The notes beneath the pieces were generated by a model. The model was not told the DNA's origin. It was given only the letters and a program-made list of their open reading frames with translations, and made no database searches. The translations under genes were made by a program, and so were the position numbers. A DNA stretch of 33,026 bases from Acidobacteriota bacterium (GTDB lineage: Bacteria > Acidobacteriota > JAAYUB01), in assembly GCA_012517875.1 (NCBI GenBank), contig JAAYUB010000161.1, forward strand, positions 1 to 33,026, read 5' to 3'. Each line of letters starts with the position of its first letter. Position 1 is the stretch's first letter. Below, piece by piece: positions 8,954 through 15,928 of the stretch.

Positions 8954-10072
8954 GTGACCACCGGCATTGTTCAGGATTCCTCCAGCCAGCGTCTGCTCTT
9001 CGTGGACATCGTCCGGGCCTATGCCTGCGTGATGATGGTGTTCGGCCACACGTTCAACGATCTGCTGAGCGAGTCCATCCGTCGCACCACCCTGTTCGCC
9101 GAATGGCAGCATTTCCGCGGCCTGACTGCGCCGACGTTCCTGTTTGTGAGCGGGTTCGCCTTCTACGTGGCCACCACCCGCTACTGGGACGACTACCTGC
9201 GCTGGTCGCCGCGCCTCTGGCGGCGCCTCCGCCGCGTGGCGCTGCTCCTGTTCATCGGCTACATGCTCCACCTGCCGTTCAGCAACCCGCTACAGATTTT
9301 CACGATGCCGCTGACCGCCACCCAGTGGCTCTCCTGGATGAACGTGGATATCCTGCAATGCGTCGCCGCCAACCTGCTGAGTCTGCACATCCTCATCGCC
9401 CTGCTCCGCAGCCGCCGGCGGTTCTTCACCTACATCGGGATTGCCATGCCGCTCCTCTTCCTGCTCAGCCCGCTGATCTGGTTCCTCAACGGCCAGGTGG
9501 TGTCACCGCAGTTGTGGAACTTCTACATCGGCGGTAATTTCAACTCGTACTTTCCCATGGTGCCGTGGGTGGGCTTCATGTACGGCGGCTTCCTGGCCGC
9601 CCACTGGCACCAGTCCCGCTTCAGGGCGCGCGACGACTGGCACGGTTCCTTCTTCCTGGCGGGGCTCGCCGTGCTGGCGATCGGGCTGCCGATTTACTGG
9701 CTGTTCCTCAGGCTGCCGCCCGAGCTGAAGTTCGGGACGCTGGCCGCCCACAGCCTGTGGCTCCGGCTGGGCTGCGTCATGCTCATCTTCACCGGCATCT
9801 CGGCGCTGGCACGCAAGGTCCGGTCGGTCCCCTGGATCATCCGGCTGGTGGGCTCGGAAACGCTGACGATCTACTGGCTGCACCTGCTCATCATCTACGG
9901 CTCGGCGTGGAATATCGGGCTGGTGCGCCGGTTCGGGCAATCCCTCAGCCTGTTGGAGGCGTTTGCTGTCTTCGTGCCCATGTTTCTGACGCTGGTGCTG
10001 CTGGTCGTGGTCAAGGACAAGGCACTGCACTGGTGGCGCGCCCGCCGGCCATCACCCGCGGCCGCCGACTGA
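8954..10072 (+). CDS. Multi-pass membrane acyltransferase (DUF1624/acyltransferase-3-like)
   Basis: The 372-residue product has about ten hydrophobic segments. It opens with RLLFVDIVRAYACVMMVFGHTFND, the start seen in heparan-alpha-glucosaminide N-acetyltransferase-like and acyltransferase-3 membrane proteins; the GH pair in the first membrane segment is a conserved family feature. Later segments include LTAPTFLFVSGFAF and, near the end, GSETLTIYWLHLLII, also typical. Such proteins transfer acyl groups across or at the membrane to sugars or cell-surface polymers; the acceptor here is unknown. The start is placed at GTG 8954 because the frame upstream is not hydrophobic and no ATG precedes the domain; the ribosome-binding site is weak. 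It converges with rnhA, with a gap of ten bases and no visible terminator. Confidence 0.78.
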   Translation: MTTGIVQDSSSQRLLFVDIVRAYACVMMVFGHTFNDLLSESIRRTTLFAEWQHFRGLTAPTFLFVSGFAFYVATTRYWDDYLRWSPRLWRRLRRVALLLFIGYMLHLPFSNPLQIFTMPLTATQWLSWMNVDILQCVAANLLSLHILIALLRSRRRFFTYIGIAMPLLFLLSPLIWFLNGQVVSPQLWNFYIGGNFNSYFPMVPWVGFMYGGFLAAHWHQSRFRARDDWHGSFFLAGLAVLAIGLPIYWLFLRLPPELKFGTLAAHSLWLRLGCVMLIFTGISALARKVRSVPWIIRLVGSETLTIYWLHLLIIYGSAWNIGLVRRFGQSLSLLEAFAVFVPMFLTLVLLVVVKDKALHWWRARRPSPAAAD

Positions 10073-10082
10073 CCGCCGGACC

Positions 10083-10592
10083 TCAGCTCGGATCGTCCGG
10101 AATTTCCGTCGTCGCCCCACCCCCTTCCTCTCTCTCCATGGCCGCGATCGCGGCGCGGGCCAGTTCGTCGCAGCGGGCATTCTCCGGATGGGAGGCGACC
10201 GGATCGTCATGGTGGGCCGGGATCCAGCGCCACATCACCGCATGGCGGCCGGCCAGACGATGCAGTTCCTCCCAGAGCGTGCGGTTGGCCACGGTACCGC
10301 CCGGCCGGCGCCACCCCTTCCGAATCCAGTTGGGCAGCCACTCGGTCATCCCCTGCACGAGGTAGCGGCTGTCGGAGAACAGCGTGACCCGGCTGGGGGC
10401 GCGAAGCTGCCGGAGCGCCTGAATGGCGGCGGTCAGCTCCATGATGTTGTTCGTGGTGTGGCGCGCGGCGCCGCTGATCTCCTTGCGATGCTCGCCGGAC
10501 TGGAGCACGGCCGCCCAGCCACCCGGCCCGGGGTTGCCGCTGCAGGCGCCGTCGGTGTAGATCGTGACCGCGTGCTTAAAGGGCGATGTCAC
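10083..10592 (-). CDS. rnhA: Ribonuclease HI
   Basis: Ribonuclease HI degrades the RNA strand of RNA-DNA hybrids in the cytoplasm. The 169-residue product shows the four carboxylates: Asp14 in YTDGACSGNPGPGGW, Glu52 in NNIMELTAAI, Asp74 in LFSDSRYLVQGM and Asp142 in ENARCDELAR. The flexible-loop region reads PAHHDDPVASHPEN, longer and more divergent than the common GHxGHPEN form. The start is taken as GTG at 10592, 22 bases before the first core strand, and overlaps the end of folE2 by 17 bp; the ribosome-binding site is weak, so translation may be coupled. The C-terminus carries an acidic, glycine-rich tail of about 20 residues. Confidence 0.93.
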   Translation of the reverse strand: MTSPFKHAVTIYTDGACSGNPGPGGWAAVLQSGEHRKEISGAARHTTNNIMELTAAIQALRQLRAPSRVTLFSDSRYLVQGMTEWLPNWIRKGWRRPGGTVANRTLWEELHRLAGRHAVMWRWIPAHHDDPVASHPENARCDELARAAIAAMEREEGGGATTEIPDDPS

Positions 10593-11367
10593 CGTCGTGC
10601 TCTTTGTCCATCTCGATGAAGGCGTATGCGGAATGGTTGTGGATGCTCTCGAAGTTCTCGGCTTCCACCGTGAACCAGGCGATCCGCGGGTCTTCGCGCA
10701 GTTTGAGGGCGACGTTGCGGACCAGGTCTTCGACGAACACCGGGTTCTCGTAGGCGCGCTCGGTGACGTGCTTCTCGTCCTCGCGCTTGAGCAAGGCATA
10801 GAGTTCGGAGCTGCCGCAGGATTCCACGAGTCCGATCAGCTCCTCCAGCCAGATGAAATCGCGGCTCCGCACCTGCACGGTGACCAGCGAGCGCTGGTTG
10901 TGGGCGCCGTAGCGGCTGATTTCCTTGGAGCATGGGCACAGGCTGGTCAGGGGCACCCGCACGCCCAGGATGAAATCCAGCTCGGCGCCCAGCGTGCCGA
11001 GAAAGAAGCACTGGTAGTCCATCAGCGAGCGGGCCCGACTGGCCGGCGCCTCCTTCTCGATGAAGTAAGGGAACTCGATTTCGATGTGGGCGGTCTCGGC
11101 CTCAAGACGGTCGCGCATCGCTTGCAGCAGCTCGGGCATCTTGTGCACGGTCATCTCGCCGCGGTATTCGTTGAGGATCTCGATGAACCGCGACATGTGG
11201 GTGCCCTTGAAGTGGTGAGGCAGGTCCACGTACATGTTGATGGCGGCCACCGTCGACTGGGTTTCCCGAGCGCGGTCCAAAACGATGATGGGGTAGGTCA
11301 CTCCCTTGACCCCGACCTTCTTGATATCGAGTTTGCGGTGATCGCGCATCCGCTGCACATCAATCAT
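10576..11367 (-). CDS. folE2: GTP cyclohydrolase IB (FolE2 type)
   Basis: FolE2 converts GTP to 7,8-dihydroneopterin triphosphate, the first step of folate and queuosine-type deazapurine synthesis. It is the form that replaces FolE1 in many bacteria and can use metals other than zinc. The 263-residue product contains the family signature TSLCPCSKEISRYGAHNQRS with Cys144, Cys146 and His156, and an N-terminal region with TVAAINMYVDLPHHFKGTHMSRF typical of COG1469. The start is ATG at 11367 with GGAGG nine bases upstream. It overlaps rnhA downstream. No other folate or queuosine gene is adjacent. Confidence 0.95.
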   Translation of the reverse strand: MIDVQRMRDHRKLDIKKVGVKGVTYPIIVLDRARETQSTVAAINMYVDLPHHFKGTHMSRFIEILNEYRGEMTVHKMPELLQAMRDRLEAETAHIEIEFPYFIEKEAPASRARSLMDYQCFFLGTLGAELDFILGVRVPLTSLCPCSKEISRYGAHNQRSLVTVQVRSRDFIWLEELIGLVESCGSSELYALLKREDEKHVTERAYENPVFVEDLVRNVALKLREDPRIAWFTVEAENFESIHNHSAYAFIEMDKEHDGDIAL

Positions 11368-11433
11368 GACGTTTCGCCTCCGCGGCCAGTCAAGCCGGGT
11401 ATTGTAATCCTTCACCCGGCGGATGGCCACCAG

Positions 11434-11460
11434 AAAAACTGAGCCCGCCGGAGCAGGCGG
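11434..11460 (-). terminator. Weak candidate intrinsic terminator after the receiver/PilZ-like gene
   Basis: Read on the minus strand, CCGCC and GGCGG can pair around a six-base loop, and a run of five T follows after a five-base spacer. The stem is only five pairs, so this is a weak call. It lies between the stop of the receiver/PilZ-like gene and folE2. Confidence 0.3.
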
Positions 11461-11532
11461 CCGCTTCGCTGCCGACCGCGATGGATGCGGCGGCGGCGGT
11501 TCAGGATTCGTCGGGACGGGGGGATGGCGGGC

Positions 11533-12975
11533 TCAGACCCGCGACCGTTTGAGCGTGTCCAGCACCTTCCGGTGACGGTCCAGTGACAGGTCGCGCAGAC
11601 GCTGGAACTTGTCGAAGGGAATCAGGTTGTCGAATTCCACCGCCGTGCCGCCGGCGGCGTTGTAGATCACCCGGCCGCCGAAGGTGTCCTCGAATCCGGC
11701 CAGCGGGTCGCGCAGGGTTACCTCGGCGCGGGTGAACACCGGCACCGACTTGTGGGTCTTGATGAAGGTGCCGCCGGGGCTGACCGGCGTCGCCCGGGTG
11801 TGCTCGACGCCCTGACGCAGTGCAGCCTCGCATTCCATGTTCAGCGGCAGGCGGACAAAGCGGCGGCGGAAACCCTGCACCTTGGTCAGGGTGAATTCCA
11901 GGTTCTGGATGTTCTCCGGGCTGATGGCCTGGACGAATTCACAACCCGGGAAAAGCAGGCTGCGGTCCTTGACTACCTTGAAGAAGAGCGGCTCGGCGAA
12001 GATGATCACCGGCGCGCCCATGTTGGCCCGGGTCAGCTTGTGGCGGACAATGGCCGAGATGACGTCGAAATCGTTGAAGGAGACGTAACAGATGAAGGCA
12101 CCCACCCCGCCCTCATCCTGACCCAGGTACCCCTCGAGGAGTTCCAGGTCCTGGATCTGGAGGGTGGCGTAGTTGCGCATGGTGGAGCTGATTCGCTGCC
12201 CCACGGTGTAGTCGCGGGAGAAAATCACCCAGACCAGGTCGCTGACCTTGCCGCTGGAGGGGAAGTAGCGCGGCATGTCGAGCGTCTCCAGCTTGGCGAT
12301 GAGCGAGCGGATGAAATCGTCGAACTTCCCCTTGATGCCGTGGTACCACTCCTTGGGCAGGTTGCTTTGGGGCTGGATCAGCGACCAGCTCAGGCGGCCG
12401 GTGAGTTCCTGGTTCAGAATGGAGTGATGGTTCTCCCAGTGAAAGCTCAGGCCGAACTCGATGGCCTGCTGGAAGGCGATCTGGAGGAAGAGGTCGCGGA
12501 ACGACTCGTTGGCGAAGCGGACGATCACGTCCTCCTCGAAGGTGATCCGGGCGTCGGTCTTGTGGAGCATGCACTCCCGATAGTCGCCGATCTCGGCGAA
12601 GAACGAGCGCAGGGTGCGCAGCAGCGAGGCGAAGGCGGGCCGGGCGTTGTCATAGTAGCTGTTGAGCCGGAGGCCCATCATGGACAGTTTCTTGTAGCGG
12701 ATGTAGTTGATCTTCTGCCGGTCCACCGGGTAGTCGAGCTCCTTGAGCGCCGCCAGACAGCGGGTGGCGGTGATGGCGTCGCCGAGGAAGGTCTCATCGT
12801 ACAGGTATTTCATCAAGGAGGGGAGGTCAACGATGTCCTCGATGATGGAGACATCCACCTGGTGGCCGTTTTTCTTCAGATGGTGGATCTGGTCGATCCC
12901 GGACAGGACCCGGCCCTGCAGGATCTCCATCCGGGCCTGTTCCACGCAATAGGTCAACCGAGTCAGGTCAAACAT
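11533..12975 (-). CDS. Hypothetical protein with receiver-like middle and PilZ-like C-terminal domain
   Basis: The 480-residue soluble protein has no signal peptide. Residues 1-235 are mostly helical and unrecognised. Residues 245-365 show alternating strands and helices like a response-regulator receiver (LVWVIFSRD, GAFICYVSF, APVIIFAEP, CEFVQAIS), but the usual phospho-acceptor Asp after the third strand is absent, so it would be a pseudo-receiver. Residues 369-452 resemble a PilZ c-di-GMP-binding domain: FRRRFVR supplies the RxxxR element, TPVSPGG sits where (D/N)xSxxG is expected, and GGRVIYNAAGGTAVEF matches the closing strands. The second motif lacks its first D/N, so ligand binding is uncertain. 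The start is ATG at 12975, preceded by AAGGGTGG. A TTGACA promoter lies upstream. Domain calls are by eye and need profile confirmation. Confidence 0.6.
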   Translation of the reverse strand: MFDLTRLTYCVEQARMEILQGRVLSGIDQIHHLKKNGHQVDVSIIEDIVDLPSLMKYLYDETFLGDAITATRCLAALKELDYPVDRQKINYIRYKKLSMMGLRLNSYYDNARPAFASLLRTLRSFFAEIGDYRECMLHKTDARITFEEDVIVRFANESFRDLFLQIAFQQAIEFGLSFHWENHHSILNQELTGRLSWSLIQPQSNLPKEWYHGIKGKFDDFIRSLIAKLETLDMPRYFPSSGKVSDLVWVIFSRDYTVGQRISSTMRNYATLQIQDLELLEGYLGQDEGGVGAFICYVSFNDFDVISAIVRHKLTRANMGAPVIIFAEPLFFKVVKDRSLLFPGCEFVQAISPENIQNLEFTLTKVQGFRRRFVRLPLNMECEAALRQGVEHTRATPVSPGGTFIKTHKSVPVFTRAEVTLRDPLAGFEDTFGGRVIYNAAGGTAVEFDNLIPFDKFQRLRDLSLDRHRKVLDTLKRSRV

Positions 12976-13040
12976 GATAACCACCCTTTCCTACATCACG
13001 CGACCTTATCATATGCACATCTCCGGGTCAAAGTATGACC

Positions 13041-13070
13041 TGTATCACAATTTCGTGAAATAATTGTCAA
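13041..13070 (-). promoter_or_regulatory. Promoter for the receiver/PilZ-like gene
   Basis: On the minus strand a perfect TTGACA (13065-13070) is followed after 18 bases by GATACA (13041-13046), which is preceded by TG one base away. This would start transcription near 13034, about 60 bases before the ATG at 12975. The -10 is only a half match, but the -35 is perfect and the TG element compensates. Confidence 0.5.
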
Positions 13071-13106
13071 ATCATCGGAAACACGGGAATTGGGCGAGGT
13101 TGGATG

Positions 13107-13345
13107 GTTCACAGGTTCGCAGGTTCACAGGTTCGCAGGTTCGCAGGTTCGCAGGTTCGCAGGTCCACAAGTTACCGGTTCGCGGGTTCGCAGACGTTTG
13201 ATTGTTGATCGTTCGTTCTGCTCGTCTAACTTCTCTCGTCTACACTTTCTCGTCTCCCGTTTCCCATTTACCATCTCCCGTTTCCCGTCTCTCGTTTCCC
13301 GATTCCCATTTTCTGTCTCCCGTTTCCCGATTCACCCTTCCACCG
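13107..13345. repeat. Degenerate multi-module tandem repeat cluster
   Basis: Eight-base GTTCRCAG units run from 13107 to 13193 (seven near-exact copies, then decayed ones). A short TTGATTGTTGATCGTTCG segment comes next. A pyrimidine-rich stretch (13221-13330) of CTCCCGTTTCCC-like seven-base steps follows, and it ends in GATTCACCCTTCCACCG. The order of modules is the same as in the cluster at 24,708-25,016. No gene is supported here; reading frames across it on either strand are low-complexity artefacts. It fills most of the otherwise empty stretch between the promoter at 13,041-13,070 and the tRNA promoter at 13,383. Confidence 0.9.
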
Positions 13346-13382
13346 TAATCGCCTGCCTCCTATCTTCCGAGTACTGTCCCTC

Positions 13383-13411
13383 TTGACATCCTCCTCCTGC
13401 GGCGGTATAGT
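13383..13411 (+). promoter_or_regulatory. Sigma70-type promoter of tRNA-Gln
   Basis: A perfect TTGACA (13383-13388), a 17-base spacer and TATAGT (13406-13411) form a strong promoter. The predicted start near 13418 lies about ten bases before the mature tRNA 5' end, as expected for a monocistronic tRNA gene. Confidence 0.85.
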
Positions 13412-13427
13412 GCGCCTTCGGTCCTGC

Positions 13428-13501
13428 TGGGAGGTCGTCCAATGGTAGGACTGCGGACTCTGGATCCGCCTATCGGGGTTCGAATCCCTGCCTCCCAGCC
13501 A
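13428..13501 (+). tRNA. tRNA-Gln (anticodon CUG)
   Basis: The acceptor stem TGGGAGG (13428-13434) pairs with CCTCCCA (13491-13497). The D arm contains CCAATGGTAGGA. The anticodon stem GCGGA/TCCGC encloses the loop CTCTGGA with CTG as anticodon, and the T arm contains GGTTCGAATCC. The discriminator is G and CCA is encoded in the DNA at 13499-13501. The U1-A72 pair is typical of glutamine tRNAs. It has its own promoter and terminator and so is an independent unit. Confidence 0.96.
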
Positions 13502-13509
13502 AATTTTCA

Positions 13510-13540
13510 GCCGCCGGCTTCCACCGGCGGCGTTTTTTTT
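13510..13540 (+). terminator. Intrinsic terminator of tRNA-Gln
   Basis: The stem GCCGCCGG/CCGGCGGC has eight perfect pairs around a six-base loop. One G and then eight T follow (13533-13540). It starts nine bases after the tRNA CCA end. Confidence 0.93.
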
Positions 13541-13668
13541 CAGCATCTCGGGATTTTTTTCGGTGAAATCAGGGCATCCAGCTTTTCACTCTAGACTTTC
13601 CCATCCCGGCTACGAACCGCAACGGCTGACTCCTCTCCGTCGTTCGCCGCATCTCAACGGCGACAGAA

Positions 13669-13701
13669 CCCGCAAGCTGCCGGCGACCGGCAACCTGCGG
13701 G
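13669..13701 (+). other. Hairpin in the leader of the SDR gene
   Basis: CCCGCA (13669-13674) can pair with TGCGGG (13696-13701), and inside it GCCGG (13679-13683) pairs with CCGGC (13687-13691) around a CGA loop. No T-run follows, so it is not an ordinary terminator. It lies about 70 bases before the SDR start and could be a leader structure or a chance palindrome in GC-rich DNA. Confidence 0.4.
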
Positions 13702-13771
13702 CTTGCGCGCCGGGCGGAATCGGATGACAGACGAAGCCGTCTTGCCCCGTCCCGAGACAATGGAGGAGGTC

Positions 13772-14500
13772 ATGGCAGAAAAAATTCTGATCTACGGCGG
13801 GACAGGCGGCATCGGCTCCGCGACGGCCCGCACCCTGAAAGCGCGTGGGTACGACTTGCACCTCGTAGGCCGCGACCGCACCCGTCTGGAGGCACTGGCG
13901 GCGGTACTCGGCGCCGGCACCACGGCGGGCGATGTCACCGACACCGGGCTCTTCGCCCGGGCAGCGGCCGACGCCGGCGACGTTCTGGCGGGTCTTGTGT
14001 ACGCCGTGGGCACCATCACGCTGCGCAACCTGTCGCGCCTCACCGAGACCGATTTTCTGAACGATTTCAGAATCAACGCGGCGGGGGCGGCCCTGGCAGT
14101 GCAGGCGGCATTGCCGGCGCTCCGCAAAGGCGGCGAACCGTCGTCTGTGGTGCTGTTTTCCAGTGTGGCGGCCCGGCAAGGATTTTCCCTTCATGCCTCA
14201 GTGGGCATGGCCAAGGCGGCGGTTGCGGGCCTGACCCTGTCGCTCGCCGCGGAACTGGCGCCTCAGGTCCGCGTCAACGCCATTGCTCCCTCGTTGACCC
14301 GGACGCCCCTCGCCGCCGGTATTCTGGCCAACGAGCAGACCGCAACCGCCATCGCCAACCTGCACCCCCTGCCCCGGTTGGGTGACGCCGCGGAGGTCGC
14401 CGCCTTGGCCGCATTTCTGATTTCACCGGAAGCCGGCTGGATCACCGGCCAGGTCATCGGCGTCGACGGCGGGCGCTCCACCCTGCGGGTCAGGAGTTGA
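13772..14500 (+). CDS. Atypical short-chain dehydrogenase/reductase family protein
   Basis: The 242-residue product has the Rossmann nucleotide-binding motif GGTGGIG (residues 9-15), Asn102, Ser131 in LFSSVAARQG and the C-terminal GQVIGVDGG seen in classical SDRs. The catalytic region reads FSLHASVGMAKAAVAGL: Lys148 is present, but the Tyr four residues before it is Val144. The FabI-like position seven residues before Lys is His141. It is therefore either a divergent reductase or a nucleotide-binding protein without normal dehydrogenase chemistry. The start is ATG at 13772 with a strong GGAGGAGG site just upstream; earlier in-frame starts lack such a site. The gene stands alone, convergent with the next gene across a palindrome-rich spacer. 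Confidence 0.85.
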   Translation: MAEKILIYGGTGGIGSATARTLKARGYDLHLVGRDRTRLEALAAVLGAGTTAGDVTDTGLFARAAADAGDVLAGLVYAVGTITLRNLSRLTETDFLNDFRINAAGAALAVQAALPALRKGGEPSSVVLFSSVAARQGFSLHASVGMAKAAVAGLTLSLAAELAPQVRVNAIAPSLTRTPLAAGILANEQTATAIANLHPLPRLGDAAEVAALAAFLISPEAGWITGQVIGVDGGRSTLRVRS

Positions 14501-14571
14501 GCGGCTGAAGCATTCCGCGATCACGAGACTCCGCGACCATGGGCGGCTCCGGATGGAACGGCGTGAAGAAG

Positions 14572-14758
14572 TGTGACGGCATGACGGTCTGGAGTGCGGC
14601 GGCATGACGCCGCTCTGGATGGGCGCGGGACGCGCAAGGCAACATCGCGGAGTGCGGTGACGCGCGCAAAGCACAATCTCGACGCCCGCGTCCCGCGGGA
14701 ATCCAAAGCGCCGTCCTGTCCGCGCACTCCAAACAGGCGGGACGCCTGCGCCACCCGG
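14572..14758. repeat. Palindrome-rich intergenic element between convergent genes
   Basis: This 259-bp gap between convergent genes (14,501-14,759) carries no plausible gene. It contains GCGGCG-GCATGA-CGCCGC (14596-14613), CCCGCG/CGCGGG palindromes near 14,690 and AGGCGGGACGCCT near 14,732, with recurring words such as GGAGTGCGG and GACGCG. The layout resembles dispersed palindromic intergenic repeats common in high-GC genomes, and its position between two 3' ends fits that. A second copy in this window was not found by eye. Confidence 0.45.
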
Positions 14759-14759
14759 A

Positions 14760-15674
14760 TCAGCGGACTACCTGTTCCTCGCCGTTGGACTGCCAGTAAC
14801 GGTCGATGACCGGCCGGAGCGCGGCGCGAACATCGTCCAGCGTGCGCGCGTGGTTGCGGCCCCACCAGGCCGGCCAGTCGGCCACCCGAAACATCCGCCC
14901 GACGCGGGGCGGGTGGGCGCCCGCCTCGAACGGGGACCGATAACCGCGCGGGGTGATGATGGCGTAGAGCAGGTTTTCGCAGGTTTGGCCCAGGGGCTGA
15001 GCCACGGTGCCCGCAACCGGGTCAGACGCGGCCGCGGGACACGGCGTTCCGGGCGCCTGGCCATACTCCCGCAGCTTCGTTTCCCAAAGCACCGGGCGCT
15101 CGTCCCCCAGGTGGGCAATGAGCACCGGCACCGCGTCCATCCCCACGGCACCGATCCGGTTCACCAGATCCAGGCGGTCCACCGGCGGCAGCGCCGGATC
15201 GGCCAGGCGGGTCAGGAGTTCCGGCCCTTCGGTCCAGCGCACACACCCCCAGGCATCGACCGCGAGCTGATGCTCCGTCACGGCGGACGGATCACCGGGG
15301 CGTTTGGATCGCCCCCGGGCCGCCTCCATTCTCCCCAGCAGCCAGGCGGGACCGGGACACGCCAGGCCGCCCTGGATGTACGCCACAATCTGACCGCCGC
15401 CGGCCAGGTCCACGTACACGGCGTCGGCCGCGCGATCGGGGTCGATGAGGTGCTGCCAGGGGACGCGCGATTCCCGCCCCAGCATCACCACCTGACGGTC
15501 CGTCTGCTGTGATGGTGACATCACCGGTTGGCTGCCTCCCTGCCCGAATGCCCGCGTGGCCGTCCCGCCGGCCACCAGCATGACCACCCAAGCGGCGCCG
15601 GCCATCCACCGACCCGTTGTGCGGATGCACTCTGCCGCCCGACCCGTGATCGCCGAATGGATGGAGTTCGCCAT
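14760..15674 (-). CDS. Exported protein of unknown function
   Basis: The 304-residue product has a long N-region followed by a hydrophobic segment (about residues 23-44, MAGAAWVVMLVAGGTATRAF), consistent with a signal peptide ending near FGQ. The rest is soluble. A HEAT-like stretch may be present around RLDLVNRIGAVGMDAVPVLIAHLGDERP, followed by a segment with Cys residues and a Trp-rich end (ADWPAWWGRNHARTLDDVRAAL). I recognise no enzyme motif. The start is ATG at 15674 with GAGGGG close upstream; an in-frame start at 15716 lies right at the predicted transcription start and is rejected. It is divergent from the next gene. Confidence 0.7.
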   Translation of the reverse strand: MANSIHSAITGRAAECIRTTGRWMAGAAWVVMLVAGGTATRAFGQGGSQPVMSPSQQTDRQVVMLGRESRVPWQHLIDPDRAADAVYVDLAGGGQIVAYIQGGLACPGPAWLLGRMEAARGRSKRPGDPSAVTEHQLAVDAWGCVRWTEGPELLTRLADPALPPVDRLDLVNRIGAVGMDAVPVLIAHLGDERPVLWETKLREYGQAPGTPCPAAASDPVAGTVAQPLGQTCENLLYAIITPRGYRSPFEAGAHPPRVGRMFRVADWPAWWGRNHARTLDDVRAALRPVIDRYWQSNGEEQVVR

Positions 15675-15720
15675 AGCCCCTCGCCGATCATGCCGAATGC
15701 GCCTGGATGCCCACAACCCG

Positions 15721-15729
15721 ATTATAACA
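15721..15729 (-). promoter_or_regulatory. Extended -10 promoter for the exported unknown protein
   Basis: The minus strand reads TGTTATAAT, a perfect TATAAT with TG one base upstream and no clear -35. The predicted start near 15714 gives a leader of about 40 bases to the ATG at 15674, which also supports that start choice. Confidence 0.65.
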
Positions 15730-15832
15730 AACTCGATGGTCAGAAGGTGGCGCCGCGAGTTCGGCCCGATCGACCGGCTGTCACCAAATCATTCGCGAGG
15801 TCCATCCCAGACAACCGGGGGCAAACGATCCA

Positions 15833-15861
15833 TTGACACCTCCGGTGAAGATTGTCAGAAT
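15833..15861 (+). promoter_or_regulatory. Sigma70-type promoter for the beta-propeller-like exported protein
   Basis: A perfect TTGACA (15833-15838) and CAGAAT (15856-15861) are spaced by 17 bases. Transcription would begin near 15868, about 60 bases before the ATG at 15929. Confidence 0.6.
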
Positions 15862-15928
15862 TGGAGCGGCGGGGCGCAGTCACACCCCCACACGGCCGGT
15901 GCCCCAATCCGCACGCGGAGGAACCCGT

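Noticed and set aside
8839-9537. Plus-strand open frame starting at ATG 8839
   Set aside because: It is out of frame with the acyltransferase and has no hydrophobic segments, whereas the overlapping frame encodes a clear multi-pass membrane protein.
13268-13546. Small minus-strand protein across the tRNA region
   Set aside because: The frame is antisense to tRNA-Gln and its terminator, a well-known source of false gene calls.
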